NCBI RefSeq assembly: GCF_945957355.1
Contig: NZ_CAMFKM010000001.1
Location: forward strand, 186,001 to 250,000
Source of the DNA: an uncultured Reyranella sp.
GTDB lineage: Bacteria > Pseudomonadota > Alphaproteobacteria > Reyranellales > Reyranellaceae
Length of the DNA stretch: 64,000 bases
Direction: 5' to 3'
In this document: piece after piece, positions 1-8,850 of the stretch
How the letters are laid out: the number at the start of each line of letters is the position of its first letter
Numbering within the stretch: position 1 is the stretch's first letter
The notes under the pieces: generated by a model
Databases searched by the model: none
What the model was told of the DNA's origin: nothing
Seen by the model: only the letters and a program-made list of their open reading frames with translations
Position numbers and translations under genes: made by a program

Positions 1-98
1 TGCCCTATCCCTGGTGCCGCCCCGGCGAGGTCGTGCAGGACATGCCGCGTCTCGAGAAGCTGGCGCCCGTCGAGCGCTACCTCAAGGACCTCGGCTGA
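1..98 (+). CDS. C-terminal end of an unrecognised protein (cut by window start)
   Basis: An open frame enters from the left edge and stops with TGA at 96-98. The visible 31 residues begin PYPWCRPGEVVQDMPRLEKL and end in RYLKDLG. They contain one Cys and no motif I recognise. The gene converges on the minus-strand gene ending at 109, with only a 10-base gap. Length, start and function cannot be judged from this fragment. Codon use looks normal for the window. Confidence 0.6.
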   Translation, partial: PYPWCRPGEVVQDMPRLEKLAPVERYLKDLG

Positions 99-108
99 CT
101 ATGTCTCT

Positions 109-1014
109 TCAAGCGCCGATCGCGTGGCGGGCCAGCTTCGTGTCGACCACGTCGTCGAAGGCAATGTCGCGCGACAGGATTCCCGACGAACGCATCGCGG
201 CGTGCAACCGGTCATAGCCTTCGCGGTGGATGACCGGATCGCGGCCCCATAGCTGGAGCGTGCGATAGCGATCGATGCAGGCGGCGAACAGGTCGCGCGG
301 AACGTCAGGAAAGAACGACTGCACGACGTCGACGATCTCGAGGGACGGCGCCGTGGCAAACCATTTCAGGGTGGCATCCATGCCGCGGATCATGCGCGCG
401 AGGTCGTCGGCGCGGTCGCCCAGCAGGGCGCGCCGGGTCACCAGGGTCGTATAGGCGGTGAGGCCGCGATCGGCGGCGGCGTTCCAGATGGTGCCGGCGC
501 CCGTGGAAACGAGGTTCTCGGCGTAGGGTTGGAAGACCTGCACGGCATCGACCTTGCCTTCGCGCAAGGCCGTCTCGTTTTCGCCCATGCTCTGGTCGGT
601 GATCCGGTCGACCTTCGCGGGATCGAGACCGGCGCGCCGCAGGTCGTCCTGCAGGCAGACCCACGGCGTCGGCACCTCGGAAACCGTCGCCAGCTTGACC
701 GACAGGAGATCGGCGAACCTGAAATCCGGGCGCGGCCTTGTCCCCACGATGAAGAAGGGATCGCGCGCCACCACGTCGCAGAAACAGACCAGATCCGAAG
801 CCGGATCCTTGTCGCGCGCGATCATGACCCTGAGCGGCCCACCCCACATCACGTCGACCTCGCCGGCGCGCAGCGCTCGCGCAGCTTCCAGCGGATCGGA
901 CGAGGGCCGCAGCTCGACCTCGACGCCGGCCCGTTTGAAGGCACCGCTGGCATGGGCGGCATAGAAGGGCGCGTAGAACAATGCGCGGAAATTCTCGGAC
1001 AGGACGATCGCCAT
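109..1014 (-). CDS. NMT1/THI5-like (SsuA/ThiY-type) substrate-binding protein, orphan
   Basis: Predicted 301 aa periplasmic-binding-protein fold of the NMT1/THI5/SsuA group. The opening LFYAPFYAAHASGAFKRAGV matches the usual first strand and helix, in which the ligand-binding lobe starts with a short 'P...A...G.F...G' pattern. DVMWGGPLRVM and the central E(V)PTPWVCLQ are also typical. The start is ATG at 1014; a longer open frame runs antisense through polA but is a shadow. I see no signal peptide at this start and no adjacent permease or ATPase, so it may be cytoplasmic or serve a transporter elsewhere. A thiamine-pyrimidine precursor, taurine or other small ligand is possible; the ligand is not readable from sequence. 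Confidence 0.75.
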   Translation of the reverse strand: MAIVLSENFRALFYAPFYAAHASGAFKRAGVEVELRPSSDPLEAARALRAGEVDVMWGGPLRVMIARDKDPASDLVCFCDVVARDPFFIVGTRPRPDFRFADLLSVKLATVSEVPTPWVCLQDDLRRAGLDPAKVDRITDQSMGENETALREGKVDAVQVFQPYAENLVSTGAGTIWNAAADRGLTAYTTLVTRRALLGDRADDLARMIRGMDATLKWFATAPSLEIVDVVQSFFPDVPRDLFAACIDRYRTLQLWGRDPVIHREGYDRLHAAMRSSGILSRDIAFDDVVDTKLARHAIGA

Positions 1015-1074
1015 GCACCGATCGTAACACAGCCCCACCTCCCGCCGCAGGGCCCAGCGTGCTAGGCCTTGGCC

Positions 1075-3996
1075 ATGGCGAAATCCAAGGCTCCCGCGAC
1101 GACCCCGGCAGACGGCGAGAACAAGCCGATCCGTCACCTCTACCTGATCGACGGCTCGGGCTATCTGTTCCGCGCCTACCATGCCCTGCCGCCGATGAAC
1201 CGGCCCGACGGGACGCCGATCAATGCCGTGTTCGGCTTCTGCCGCATGCTGGTGGCCGATCTTCTGGACAACCCCGAGATCGACCACATCGCCATGATCC
1301 TGGACGCCGGCAGCGTCACCTTCCGCAACAAGATCTACGACAAGTACAAGGCCAATCGGCCCGAACCGCCCGAAGACCTGATCCCGCAGTTCCCGCTGAT
1401 CCGCGAGGCCGCCCGCGCCTTCAACGTCACGGTATGCGAACTCGAAGGCTTCGAGGCCGACGACCTGATCGCGACCTACGCCCGCATGGCGCTGGAAGCC
1501 GGCGGCACCTGCACCATTGTCTCCTCCGACAAGGACCTGATGCAGCTGGTGCGGCCGGGCGTCGAGCTGATGGATCCGATCAAGAAGATCAAGCTCGGGC
1601 CCGAAGCGGTGTTCGAGAAGTTCGGCGTCACCCCGGACAAGGTCGTCGACGTGCAGGCGCTGGCGGGCGATTCGACCGACAACGTGCCAGGCGCGCCGGG
1701 CATCGGCATCAAGACCGCAGCACAGCTGATCAACGAGTACGGTTCCCTCGAAACGCTGCTCGAGCGCACCAAGGAGATCAAGCAGCCCAAGCGACGCGAA
1801 TCGCTGGAGAACAATGCCGAGTTGATCCGCATCTCCAAGCAGCTGGTGTCGTTGCGCGACGACGTGCCGGCGCCGGCCGATCCCGATTCCTTCGACAAGC
1901 GCCGGCCCGATCCCAACGTGCTGCTGCCGTGGCTCGAACAGCAGGGCTTCCGGACATTGCTGCAGCGATTCACGAGCGAACTGGGTGCCGCGACCGCTCC
2001 GGTGACGCCGGCCTCCGCGCCAGCACCGGCGAAGAAGGCCGAGCCGACGCCGGCGCCTGCCGCCTCTTCGTCGAAGAAGCCCAATCGCGACTTCACGACC
2101 GCCGACTACGAGCTGATCCAGGACGAGAAGCTGCTCGACGAATGGATCGCCGAGGCGACGAAGGCGGGCACGGTGGCATTCGACTGCGAGACCGATGGGC
2201 TCGATTCCAACAATGCCGGTCTGGTCGGTGTTTCGCTGGCTTTGCTGGAAGGTCCCTGGGGCGACGTCGACTCGAGGCGCCGCCGCGCGGCCTATATGCC
2301 ACTGATGCATCGTGTCCCCGGCGCCGCCGTGCAGGGGGCGCTCGATCTTCTGGGCGACGGCGGCGCCCAGGATGCCGGCAAGCTGCTGGAGGGGCAGATT
2401 CCGCTCGACGTCGCGATCGCCAAGCTGAAGCCACTGCTGGAAGACCCGGCGGTTCTGAAGGTCGGCCAGAACATCAAGTACGACATGGCGGTGTTCCGTC
2501 GGCATGGGATCGAAATCGGCCCGGTCGACGACACGATGCTGATCTCCTTCGTCCTCGACGCCGGCAAGAACAACCACGGCATGGACGAGCTGGCCGAGCT
2601 GCATCTCGGCCAGAAGACCATCAAGTTCTCCGACGTGGCCGGCAGCGGAGCCAAGCAGGTGACCTTCGACAAGGTGCCGCTCGACAAGGCGCGCGACTAC
2701 GCCGCCGAGGATGCCGACGTCACCATGCAGCTTTGGGCGCGCCTCAAGCCGCGGCTGGTCCCGGAGCGCGTCACCTCGATGTACGAGACGATCGAGCGGC
2801 CGCTGATCCCGGTCCTGCTGTCGATGGAGAGCGCCGGCATCAAGGTCGATGCGCTGAAGCTCAAGGGGCTGAGCGCCGATTTCGAGAAGCGGCTGGCCGA
2901 GCTCGAAGGCGAGATCCACAAGATCGCCGGTCGCGAGTTCAACGTCGGCTCGCCCAAGCAGCTGGGCGAGATCCTGTTCGACGAACAGAAGTTGCCTGGC
3001 GGCAAGCGCAACAAGAACGGCTCGTGGGCGACCGACGCCTCGGTACTGGAAGACCTCGCGGCGCAGGGCCATCCGCTGCCGGTGAAGATCCTGGAGCACC
3101 GCCAGCTCGCCAAGCTCAAGGGCACCTACACAGATGCGCTGGTGCGCCAGGTCGATCCGAAGACAGGCCGCGTCCACACCTCCTATCACATGACCGGCGC
3201 CGCGACCGGCCGCCTCGCCTCGACCGATCCCAACCTGCAGAACATCCCGGTGCGCAGCGAGGAAGGCCGCAAGATCCGCCAGGCCTTCATCGCCGAGACA
3301 GGCTACAAGCTCTTGAGCGCCGACTATTCGCAGATCGAGCTGCGCCTGCTGGCGCACGTCGCCGACATTCCCGCGCTGAAGGAAGCCTTCGCGCGCGGCG
3401 ACGACATCCATGCCATCACCGCGAGCGAGATGTTCGGCGTGCCGGTGAAGGGCATGGACCCGCTGATGCGCCGCCGCGCCAAGGCGATCAATTTCGGGAT
3501 CATCTACGGCATCTCGGCCTTCGGCCTCGCCAACCAGCTGGGCATCGGCCAGCAGGAGGCCAAGGAGTACATCGCCAAGTATTTCCAGCGCTATCCCGGC
3601 ATCCGCGACTACATGGAGCGGACCAAGGATTTCGCACGCAAGCACGGCTACGTGCTGACACCGTTCGGCCGCAAGATCCATCTGCGCTTCATCCACGACA
3701 AGAGCCAGGGCATGCGCGCCTTCGCCGAACGCGCTGCAATCAACGCCCCGCTGCAGGGCGGCGGCGCCGACATCATCAAGCGCGCCATGATCCGCCTCCC
3801 GGGCGCGCTCACGGCGGCCAACCTCAAGGCGAGGATGCTCCTGCAGGTCCACGACGAACTGCTGTTCGAGGTGCCGGAGAAGGAGCTCGACAAGACCAGG
3901 GACGTGACCCGCAAGATCATGGAAGGCGCCGCCTCGCTCACGGTGCCGCTGGTCGTCGACACCGGAGTCGGCGACAACTGGGCGGCGGCGCACTAG
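1075..3996 (+). CDS. polA: DNA polymerase I
   Basis: Replication and repair polymerase of 973 aa, removing primers and filling gaps. The 5'-nuclease domain (about residues 20-290) has YLIDGSGYLFRAYHA, EADDLIATYA, SSDKDLMQL and the helix-hairpin-helix region after DSTDNVPG. An Ala/Pro/Lys-rich linker lies around residues 300-345. The 3'-5' exonuclease domain keeps its acidic residues: D370 and E372 in FDCETD, the Asp of IKYDMAVF and that of YAAEDADVT, so proofreading should be active. The polymerase domain has DYSQIELRLLAHV (D750) and QVHDEL (D927). ATG at 1075 is preferred over an in-frame TTG at 1069; no strong ribosome site precedes either. Length is slightly above E. coli Pol I because of the linker. 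Confidence 0.97.
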   Translation: MAKSKAPATTPADGENKPIRHLYLIDGSGYLFRAYHALPPMNRPDGTPINAVFGFCRMLVADLLDNPEIDHIAMILDAGSVTFRNKIYDKYKANRPEPPEDLIPQFPLIREAARAFNVTVCELEGFEADDLIATYARMALEAGGTCTIVSSDKDLMQLVRPGVELMDPIKKIKLGPEAVFEKFGVTPDKVVDVQALAGDSTDNVPGAPGIGIKTAAQLINEYGSLETLLERTKEIKQPKRRESLENNAELIRISKQLVSLRDDVPAPADPDSFDKRRPDPNVLLPWLEQQGFRTLLQRFTSELGAATAPVTPASAPAPAKKAEPTPAPAASSSKKPNRDFTTADYELIQDEKLLDEWIAEATKAGTVAFDCETDGLDSNNAGLVGVSLALLEGPWGDVDSRRRRAAYMPLMHRVPGAAVQGALDLLGDGGAQDAGKLLEGQIPLDVAIAKLKPLLEDPAVLKVGQNIKYDMAVFRRHGIEIGPVDDTMLISFVLDAGKNNHGMDELAELHLGQKTIKFSDVAGSGAKQVTFDKVPLDKARDYAAEDADVTMQLWARLKPRLVPERVTSMYETIERPLIPVLLSMESAGIKVDALKLKGLSADFEKRLAELEGEIHKIAGREFNVGSPKQLGEILFDEQKLPGGKRNKNGSWATDASVLEDLAAQGHPLPVKILEHRQLAKLKGTYTDALVRQVDPKTGRVHTSYHMTGAATGRLASTDPNLQNIPVRSEEGRKIRQAFIAETGYKLLSADYSQIELRLLAHVADIPALKEAFARGDDIHAITASEMFGVPVKGMDPLMRRRAKAINFGIIYGISAFGLANQLGIGQQEAKEYIAKYFQRYPGIRDYMERTKDFARKHGYVLTPFGRKIHLRFIHDKSQGMRAFAERAAINAPLQGGGADIIKRAMIRLPGALTAANLKARMLLQVHDELLFEVPEKELDKTRDVTRKIMEGAASLTVPLVVDTGVGDNWAAAH

Positions 3997-4005
3997 GAGC
4001 GAGCG

Positions 4006-4677
4006 ATGCGCGCGATTTTGGCGACTCTGACTCTTCTCCTGGCGATGCCAGTGCACGCGGAGTCAGACGTCACAATCGAGAACAGGACCTGCTGCGAAGA
4101 CCAGCGCAAAAGCGCAGCCCTTTCACCCGAGGCTGCAGTACTCGCTTCGATCCCCGAGCAAGCTGTTCGCATGAGCGGCGTCCTATGGCTTAGACTCGAC
4201 GACAACCGAACGGCGCGGATCGTCGATTGCATTGCATACGCCTGCCCTGTTGACAGTGTCCGCCGACACGAGCTGGTGGCTTGGTGGCCGAAGCATCGTC
4301 AATACGTGATCGATGTCGGCCTCTACGAAGGAAGGACGGCCTTCCTGATCTCGGAGCGCGATGGCCATCTCACGCCGGTATTCGCGCCGCCTCTTCTGTC
4401 ACCGTCCGGTCGCCACGCAGTTGCAGCTGACCTGTCGCCAGCCTACGGCAATGGCTTGCAGATCATAGATATGGAGACGAATCCCCCGACGATTCTCGAG
4501 GTGAAGACCATGCCAGCCTGTCCGGGAGCCGGCCAGCAATACGCTCTGCGCCCCAATCCCGTCTGGCTGGACGACACGCGGATCGGATTCGAAGGGGAGC
4601 CGTTTTTTACCAACGACGATCCGACGGCAAAGCAAGTCCTGCGCATCATCGATGGCAAGCCGGAATGGGAATGCTGA
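4006..4677 (+). CDS. exported protein of unknown function
   Basis: A 223 aa protein starting 9 bases after the polA stop, with a purine-rich site (GGAGCGAG) before ATG. A short signal peptide is visible (MRAILATLTLLLAMPVHA, likely cleavage after HA). The mature part has several Cys residues (a CC pair, then two more in CIAYAC, one near MPACPG and a C-terminal Cys), fitting a disulfide-bonded periplasmic protein. WD/beta-propeller-like stretches such as DLSPAYGNGLQIIDMET suggest beta structure, but I do not recognise the family. It may be co-transcribed with polA. Confidence 0.75.
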   Translation: MRAILATLTLLLAMPVHAESDVTIENRTCCEDQRKSAALSPEAAVLASIPEQAVRMSGVLWLRLDDNRTARIVDCIAYACPVDSVRRHELVAWWPKHRQYVIDVGLYEGRTAFLISERDGHLTPVFAPPLLSPSGRHAVAADLSPAYGNGLQIIDMETNPPTILEVKTMPACPGAGQQYALRPNPVWLDDTRIGFEGEPFFTNDDPTAKQVLRIIDGKPEWEC

Positions 4678-4696
4678 ATACAAGGAGAATGATCCG

Positions 4697-5314
4697 ATGA
4701 AAATCTGGGGCCGCGCCAATTCGATCAACGTGATGAAGGTGCTGTGGTGCGCCGACGAGTGCGGGCTGAAATACGAGCGCGAAGACGTCGGCGGGGCGTT
4801 CGGGGGCAACGACCAGAAATGGTACCTCGACATGAATCCCAACGGCGTCGTGCCGACCATCGACGAGGGCGGGCGCATCGTCTGGGAGAGCAATTCGGCG
4901 GTGCGCTATCTCGCGGCCAAGTATGCTGCGGGGAGCCTGTGGCCCACGGAGCCGGGCCTGCGCAGCGAGGCCGACCGATGGATGGACTGGCAGCTCAGCA
5001 CCATCGCCGAGCCGATGCGCCTCGCCTTCTGGGGCCTGATCCGCACGCCGCCGGAGAAGCGCGACATGGCGGCGATCGGCAAGGCCGCCACGGAGGCCGG
5101 CAAGCTGTTCGGCCGGCTCGACGGCTGGCTCGCGGGCCGGCGCTACGTCACAGGCGACCAGTTCACGATGGGCGACATTCCGGTCGGCTGCTTCGTCTAC
5201 CGCTGGTATGCACTTGAAATCGAACGACCGGAGCTGAAGAACCTGCGGGCATGGTACGAGCGGCTGACGACGCGCCCGGCCTATGCCAGGCACGTCATGA
5301 TAAAGCTGACCTGA
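4697..5314 (+). CDS. glutathione S-transferase family protein
   Basis: A 205 aa cytosolic GST. The N-terminal thioredoxin-like domain starts MKIWGRANSINVMKVLWCADE, the form seen in many alphaproteobacterial GSTs, where Ser/Asn near residue 9-10 and a nearby Cys contribute to glutathione activation. GGRIVWESNSAVRYLA gives the conserved E-S pair that binds the gamma-glutamyl group. The C-terminal helical domain follows from about residue 90, including the usual Asp of the N-capping box in YVTGDQFTMGDIPVG. ATG at 4697 is preceded by AAGGAGAA. Its last 20 bases overlap the convergent glycosyltransferase gene. Substrate unknown. Confidence 0.9.
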   Translation: MKIWGRANSINVMKVLWCADECGLKYEREDVGGAFGGNDQKWYLDMNPNGVVPTIDEGGRIVWESNSAVRYLAAKYAAGSLWPTEPGLRSEADRWMDWQLSTIAEPMRLAFWGLIRTPPEKRDMAAIGKAATEAGKLFGRLDGWLAGRRYVTGDQFTMGDIPVGCFVYRWYALEIERPELKNLRAWYERLTTRPAYARHVMIKLT

Positions 5315-6641
5315 GCAGCACGCTTCCCGCATCGTTCCAACTGGGAAACGTCCGTGTCGCCTGCGCCTGCGCGATCCTATCCCGCGCCGCCGTCAGCGCC
5401 TCGCCGTCGGAGATCCAGGCGGCCATGGCCCGCGTCAAGCCTTCGGCACTCGAGGGATCGAAGTAGGTCGCGAGATCGAGGCCGGCCTCGCGCGTCGCAC
5501 CGGCATCCGAGGCGATGCAGGGCACCCCGAGCGCAAGGCTCTCCTGCACCGCCAGCCCCCAGCCTTCACCGTGACTCGGCATGACCGTGAAGAGAGCGTT
5601 CCTGTAAAGGACCCCGAGATCGCTGTCGGAAAGATTTTCGAGCCAGACCAGGGTGCCGTTGCGGGATCCAGATGCCAGCCGGGCCCGCACATCGGCTGCT
5701 TTCCAGCCGTAGCCACCGACGATCACGAGACGCGGCATGACGTCGCCAAATCGTGCGCGAAGTTCATCAGTTGCATCGAGCAGCGCCGGAACATTCTTGC
5801 GGGGCTCGATCGTGCCGACCGACAGAATGAACGGCTTGTCGATCAGCCCGTGACGCCCAAGGACCAGCCGGTCGGAGAGACGATTCTGGCCCACGTCGCG
5901 CAAGGCCTCGAAGCTGTCCCAGCCCATCGGCAGGACAGTGATCGGCTTTTCGGGGACCGATCGGTCGGCGAGATAGCGCTGCACCTGTTGCCTGACGAAC
6001 TGCGAGCTGGTCAGCCAGCAATCCACGCTCGGGGCGATCCCCTGAAGCTGCCCGGCAAAGATCTGCACCGAATCGGCGGGAGTCCATTCTGGCCGCTCGA
6101 TGAGATAGAGGTCATGGATCATCTGGACGATCCGCACACCCGTTCGCTTCTTCAAGCCAGCGACCGTCGCGACATACTTCTTCTGCCACCATAGGTCGCC
6201 GGGATTGAACAACGTGTCCTGCGCGCCAGGCGGCGCAACGATATCGAGCACGGGCGACGAGCGCCCCGCGGCTCCTTCCGTCAAGGCCTCGATGAGACCT
6301 TCCATCCGGGTCAGGCCGGCCGCCAGATACGGCAAGTGGAAATATCGACCTTCGGACACGATTTCCTGCAGCGACGCCAATCTCAATCCCTGTGCCAGGA
6401 TGCGTCGCAGGCGCGCAATTGCCGACGAGCGCCTGCTGGCGAGGTCGGCAATCAGTTCGGGTTCGATCCTGTAGAATCGATCGCTGCCGAGTATGCGCAC
6501 CACGAACTCGACCGCGGACGATTGGCGGATGACATCGGAAGAGGCCACCTTCTCGATGACCCTCTGCACGCCGCCGGGGTGCCGGAAGTAGGCATACCAA
6601 TGGACCAGCCCCGTCAGGTCGTAGAGCACCCTTGCACTCAC
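5295..6641 (-). CDS. GT4-family glycosyltransferase (second of a tandem pair)
   Basis: A 448 aa retaining glycosyltransferase of the GT-B fold, probably acting at the cytoplasmic membrane in surface polysaccharide assembly. The C-terminal nucleotide-sugar domain has SVGTIEPRKN, VIVGGYGW and the EX7E motif in EGWGLAVQE followed by SLALGVPCIAS. The GTG start at 6641 overlaps the stop of the upstream paralogue by 4 bases (GTGA), indicating coupling; longer in-frame extensions lie inside that gene. It shares with its neighbour the N-terminal block (L)YDLTGLVHWYAYF, the central F-N-x-GDLWWQ and the DLxxIERPEW segment, so the two arose by duplication. The 3' end overlaps the GST gene. Acceptor and donor are unknown. 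Confidence 0.9.
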   Translation of the reverse strand: MSARVLYDLTGLVHWYAYFRHPGGVQRVIEKVASSDVIRQSSAVEFVVRILGSDRFYRIEPELIADLASRRSSAIARLRRILAQGLRLASLQEIVSEGRYFHLPYLAAGLTRMEGLIEALTEGAAGRSSPVLDIVAPPGAQDTLFNPGDLWWQKKYVATVAGLKKRTGVRIVQMIHDLYLIERPEWTPADSVQIFAGQLQGIAPSVDCWLTSSQFVRQQVQRYLADRSVPEKPITVLPMGWDSFEALRDVGQNRLSDRLVLGRHGLIDKPFILSVGTIEPRKNVPALLDATDELRARFGDVMPRLVIVGGYGWKAADVRARLASGSRNGTLVWLENLSDSDLGVLYRNALFTVMPSHGEGWGLAVQESLALGVPCIASDAGATREAGLDLATYFDPSSAEGLTRAMAAWISDGEALTAARDRIAQAQATRTFPSWNDAGSVLLRSALS

Positions 6642-8014
6642 GGGTCGCGTCCGTTCCCATCGAGGATCGCCTGCTTCAGCAACACCTCTCCCGCATCGTC
6701 CCAGGTCGGGAAATGCTCCGAGTCCAGGGCCTCGGCAATTCTCATCCGCTCTCGCCGGAGGGCGGCGCCATCGGTGATCCAATGGGCCATCGCAGACTTC
6801 AAGCTCGCCGGATTCAATGGATCGAAGTGAACGGCGAGGCCCCGACCGGACTCACGCAGCGCTCCGCCGGTCGAGGCGATACAGGGCACGCCATGGGCGA
6901 TGCTCTCCTGCACCGGCAGTCCCCATCCCTCGGAGTAGCTAGGTGATACGGTGAAGAGCGCGGCGCGATAGACGGCAGACAGATCGGCGTCGCGAACCCT
7001 GGTCAGCCACCTGGTTTGCGGGCTGCGCCACAGGCGCGCCGCAAGACTCTTCGCGCTCCAGCCGTAACCGCCCACGACAACCAACTCTGGAACGCGCCCA
7101 CCGAGGTCCCGGCGCAGGTCCTCCATGACATCGAGGAGCGTTGCCAGATTCTTGCGCGGCTCAACGGTTCCGACGAACAGGATGAATGGCTGACCGACGA
7201 TGCCGTAGCGCCGGAGCACCGCCGCGGCGCCGGGGCGATCCTCTCCGCTTGAAGCCGCGAAACTGTCCCAGCCCATGGGAAGGACCTCGACAGGTCTCGG
7301 AGGCAGCAGGTGGCTTTCCATGTAAGCCTCCAGCTGTTCCTTCACGAAGGTCGAATTGGCCAGCCAGCGATCGACGCCAGGTGCAACCCCGCCAAAGGTG
7401 GACGTAAAAGTGCGCGCGAAGGCTGGTGAGAACCAGTCAGGCCGTTCGATAAAGAAAAGATCGTGGATCAACTGCACGACCTTCACCCCCGTGCGGGCTT
7501 TCAGCCGAAGCACGAACGGGGCGTAGTGGTTCTGCCACCACAAATCCCCTGAGTTGAAAAACATGTCCTGCGGCCCGGGCTCCCGCACGACTTCCAGCGA
7601 CGGCAAGGCGGTCGGCAATCGCCTGCTGAACCAAGCCTCGACCAACGGCGCCAGATGGGCCATGCCGAGCAGGAAGTAGGGAACATGGATAATGGTCATG
7701 TCCGACAGCGGGCCCCTTGGCCGTGCCTGTCGCATGGTCATCGTGAAGAGGGCGCGCAGGCGCGCTATCGCCGCCCGGCGCCGCCGCGGATCCTGGAGAT
7801 CACGCAATGTGCCACCATCGACCCTGTATAATTCGTCGCCGCCGAGCGCCCGCGCCACGAACTCCACCTGCCTGTTCTGCTGAACAGCCGTCGAGGAAAG
7901 CAGCTTTTCAGCCACCCTTTGTGTGCCAGAGGGATTCGAGAAGAAGGCGTACCAGTGAAGCAGCCCGGTGACGTCGAACAGCAATCTACGGGTCACGTCC
8001 CGACTTTCGACCAT
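6638..8014 (-). CDS. GT4-family glycosyltransferase (first of a tandem pair)
   Basis: A 458 aa GT-B glycosyltransferase. It has FVGTVEPRKN, VVVGGYGW and the EX7E block EGWGLPVQE followed by SIAHGVPCIAS. The N-terminal half carries LLFDVTGLLHWYAFF and FNSGDLWWQNHY, aligning along its whole length with the following gene. Such tandem paralogues commonly add successive residues, often mannose or rhamnose, to an O-antigen or exopolysaccharide. ATG at 8014 is used; the 80-base gap to the divergent SDR gene at 8095 should hold promoters for both directions. No polymerase or flippase gene is in the window, so the polysaccharide cannot be named. Confidence 0.9.
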   Translation of the reverse strand: MVESRDVTRRLLFDVTGLLHWYAFFSNPSGTQRVAEKLLSSTAVQQNRQVEFVARALGGDELYRVDGGTLRDLQDPRRRRAAIARLRALFTMTMRQARPRGPLSDMTIIHVPYFLLGMAHLAPLVEAWFSRRLPTALPSLEVVREPGPQDMFFNSGDLWWQNHYAPFVLRLKARTGVKVVQLIHDLFFIERPDWFSPAFARTFTSTFGGVAPGVDRWLANSTFVKEQLEAYMESHLLPPRPVEVLPMGWDSFAASSGEDRPGAAAVLRRYGIVGQPFILFVGTVEPRKNLATLLDVMEDLRRDLGGRVPELVVVGGYGWSAKSLAARLWRSPQTRWLTRVRDADLSAVYRAALFTVSPSYSEGWGLPVQESIAHGVPCIASTGGALRESGRGLAVHFDPLNPASLKSAMAHWITDGAALRRERMRIAEALDSEHFPTWDDAGEVLLKQAILDGNGRDP

Positions 8015-8094
8015 CGGTCAATGCGCTGTCGGCCAACATAATTGCGTGGTCCAGCACTCGCAAGGTCACTATCATTTCAAGGCATTTGCCCAAC

Positions 8095-8844
8095 ATGAAA
8101 ACATTCCGCCATATCATCATCACTGGCGCTTCGAGTGGCATCGGGGAAGCCCTGGCCATCGACTATGCTGCGCCCGGCATCGTTCTTGGCCTGACGGGCC
8201 GTGACGCCAAGCGGCTGTCTGCGGTTGCAGACACCTGCCGGACCAGGGGAGCGACAGTGCTTGCCGAGACTGTCGACACCACCGACCGGTCCGCAATGGC
8301 ACTCTGGTTGAAGGCATTCGACGATGCCCATCCCGTCGACCTGCTGGTTGCCAATGCCGGGATATCGCTCGACCAGAACAACCTGGGCATCGAACCCTTC
8401 GACTCGGCTCACAGGACCATCGCGGTCAACGTCACGGGCGTACTGAACACGGTCGAGCCGCTGATTGATCGCCTCATGGCGCGGCGCCAGGGACAGGTTG
8501 GCGTGATTTCGTCCCTCGCGGCTTTCTTCGGCCGCCCACGCTCCGCTTCGTATAACGCGAGCAAGGCGGCCATACGCGTCTGGGGGGAGAGTCTTCGATT
8601 CCCACTCGCAAAAGCCAATGTCGGGTTGAGCGTCGTCTGCCCGGGCTATGTGGCGAGCCGCATGAGCGACGCGATCGCCGATCCCAGACCCAAATCGATG
8701 AGTGCCGCGCGAGCCTCGCAGATCATCCGCCACGGTCTCGCCCGCAACAGACCGCGCATCGCCTTCCCCTTTGGCGTCGCCCTCGGCGTCTGGTTCACGG
8801 CGCTGCTTCCGGTCTGGCTGAGTGCGCGGATCTTGAAGGAGTAG
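8095..8844 (+). CDS. short-chain dehydrogenase/reductase
   Basis: A 249 aa classical SDR. The cofactor motif TGASSGIG (residues 10-17), the NAG motif (residues 87-89), the catalytic Ser near 140 and the YNASK pair Y153/K157 are all present. GRD after the second strand (residues 35-37), with an Arg, suggests NADP(H) rather than NAD(H). The C-terminus is hydrophobic (VALGVWFTALLPVWLSARIL), as in SDRs attached to membranes and acting on lipid or sugar-lipid substrates. ATG at 8095 is chosen over a TTG at 8086. The formyltransferase-fold gene begins 6 bases after its stop, so the two form an operon divergent from the glycosyltransferases. Confidence 0.92.
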   Translation: MKTFRHIIITGASSGIGEALAIDYAAPGIVLGLTGRDAKRLSAVADTCRTRGATVLAETVDTTDRSAMALWLKAFDDAHPVDLLVANAGISLDQNNLGIEPFDSAHRTIAVNVTGVLNTVEPLIDRLMARRQGQVGVISSLAAFFGRPRSASYNASKAAIRVWGESLRFPLAKANVGLSVVCPGYVASRMSDAIADPRPKSMSAARASQIIRHGLARNRPRIAFPFGVALGVWFTALLPVWLSARILKE

Positions 8845-8850
8845 GGCGGC

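Noticed and set aside
109..4056. 1315-residue minus-strand open frame antisense to polA
   Set aside because: Only its last 301 codons are a real protein; the rest is a GC-rich shadow of the polA reading frame with no recognisable domain.
981..4193. 1070-residue plus-strand open frame across polA
   Set aside because: Wrong frame of polA: Arg/Gly/Ala-rich composition and no domain; the polA frame has all expected motifs.
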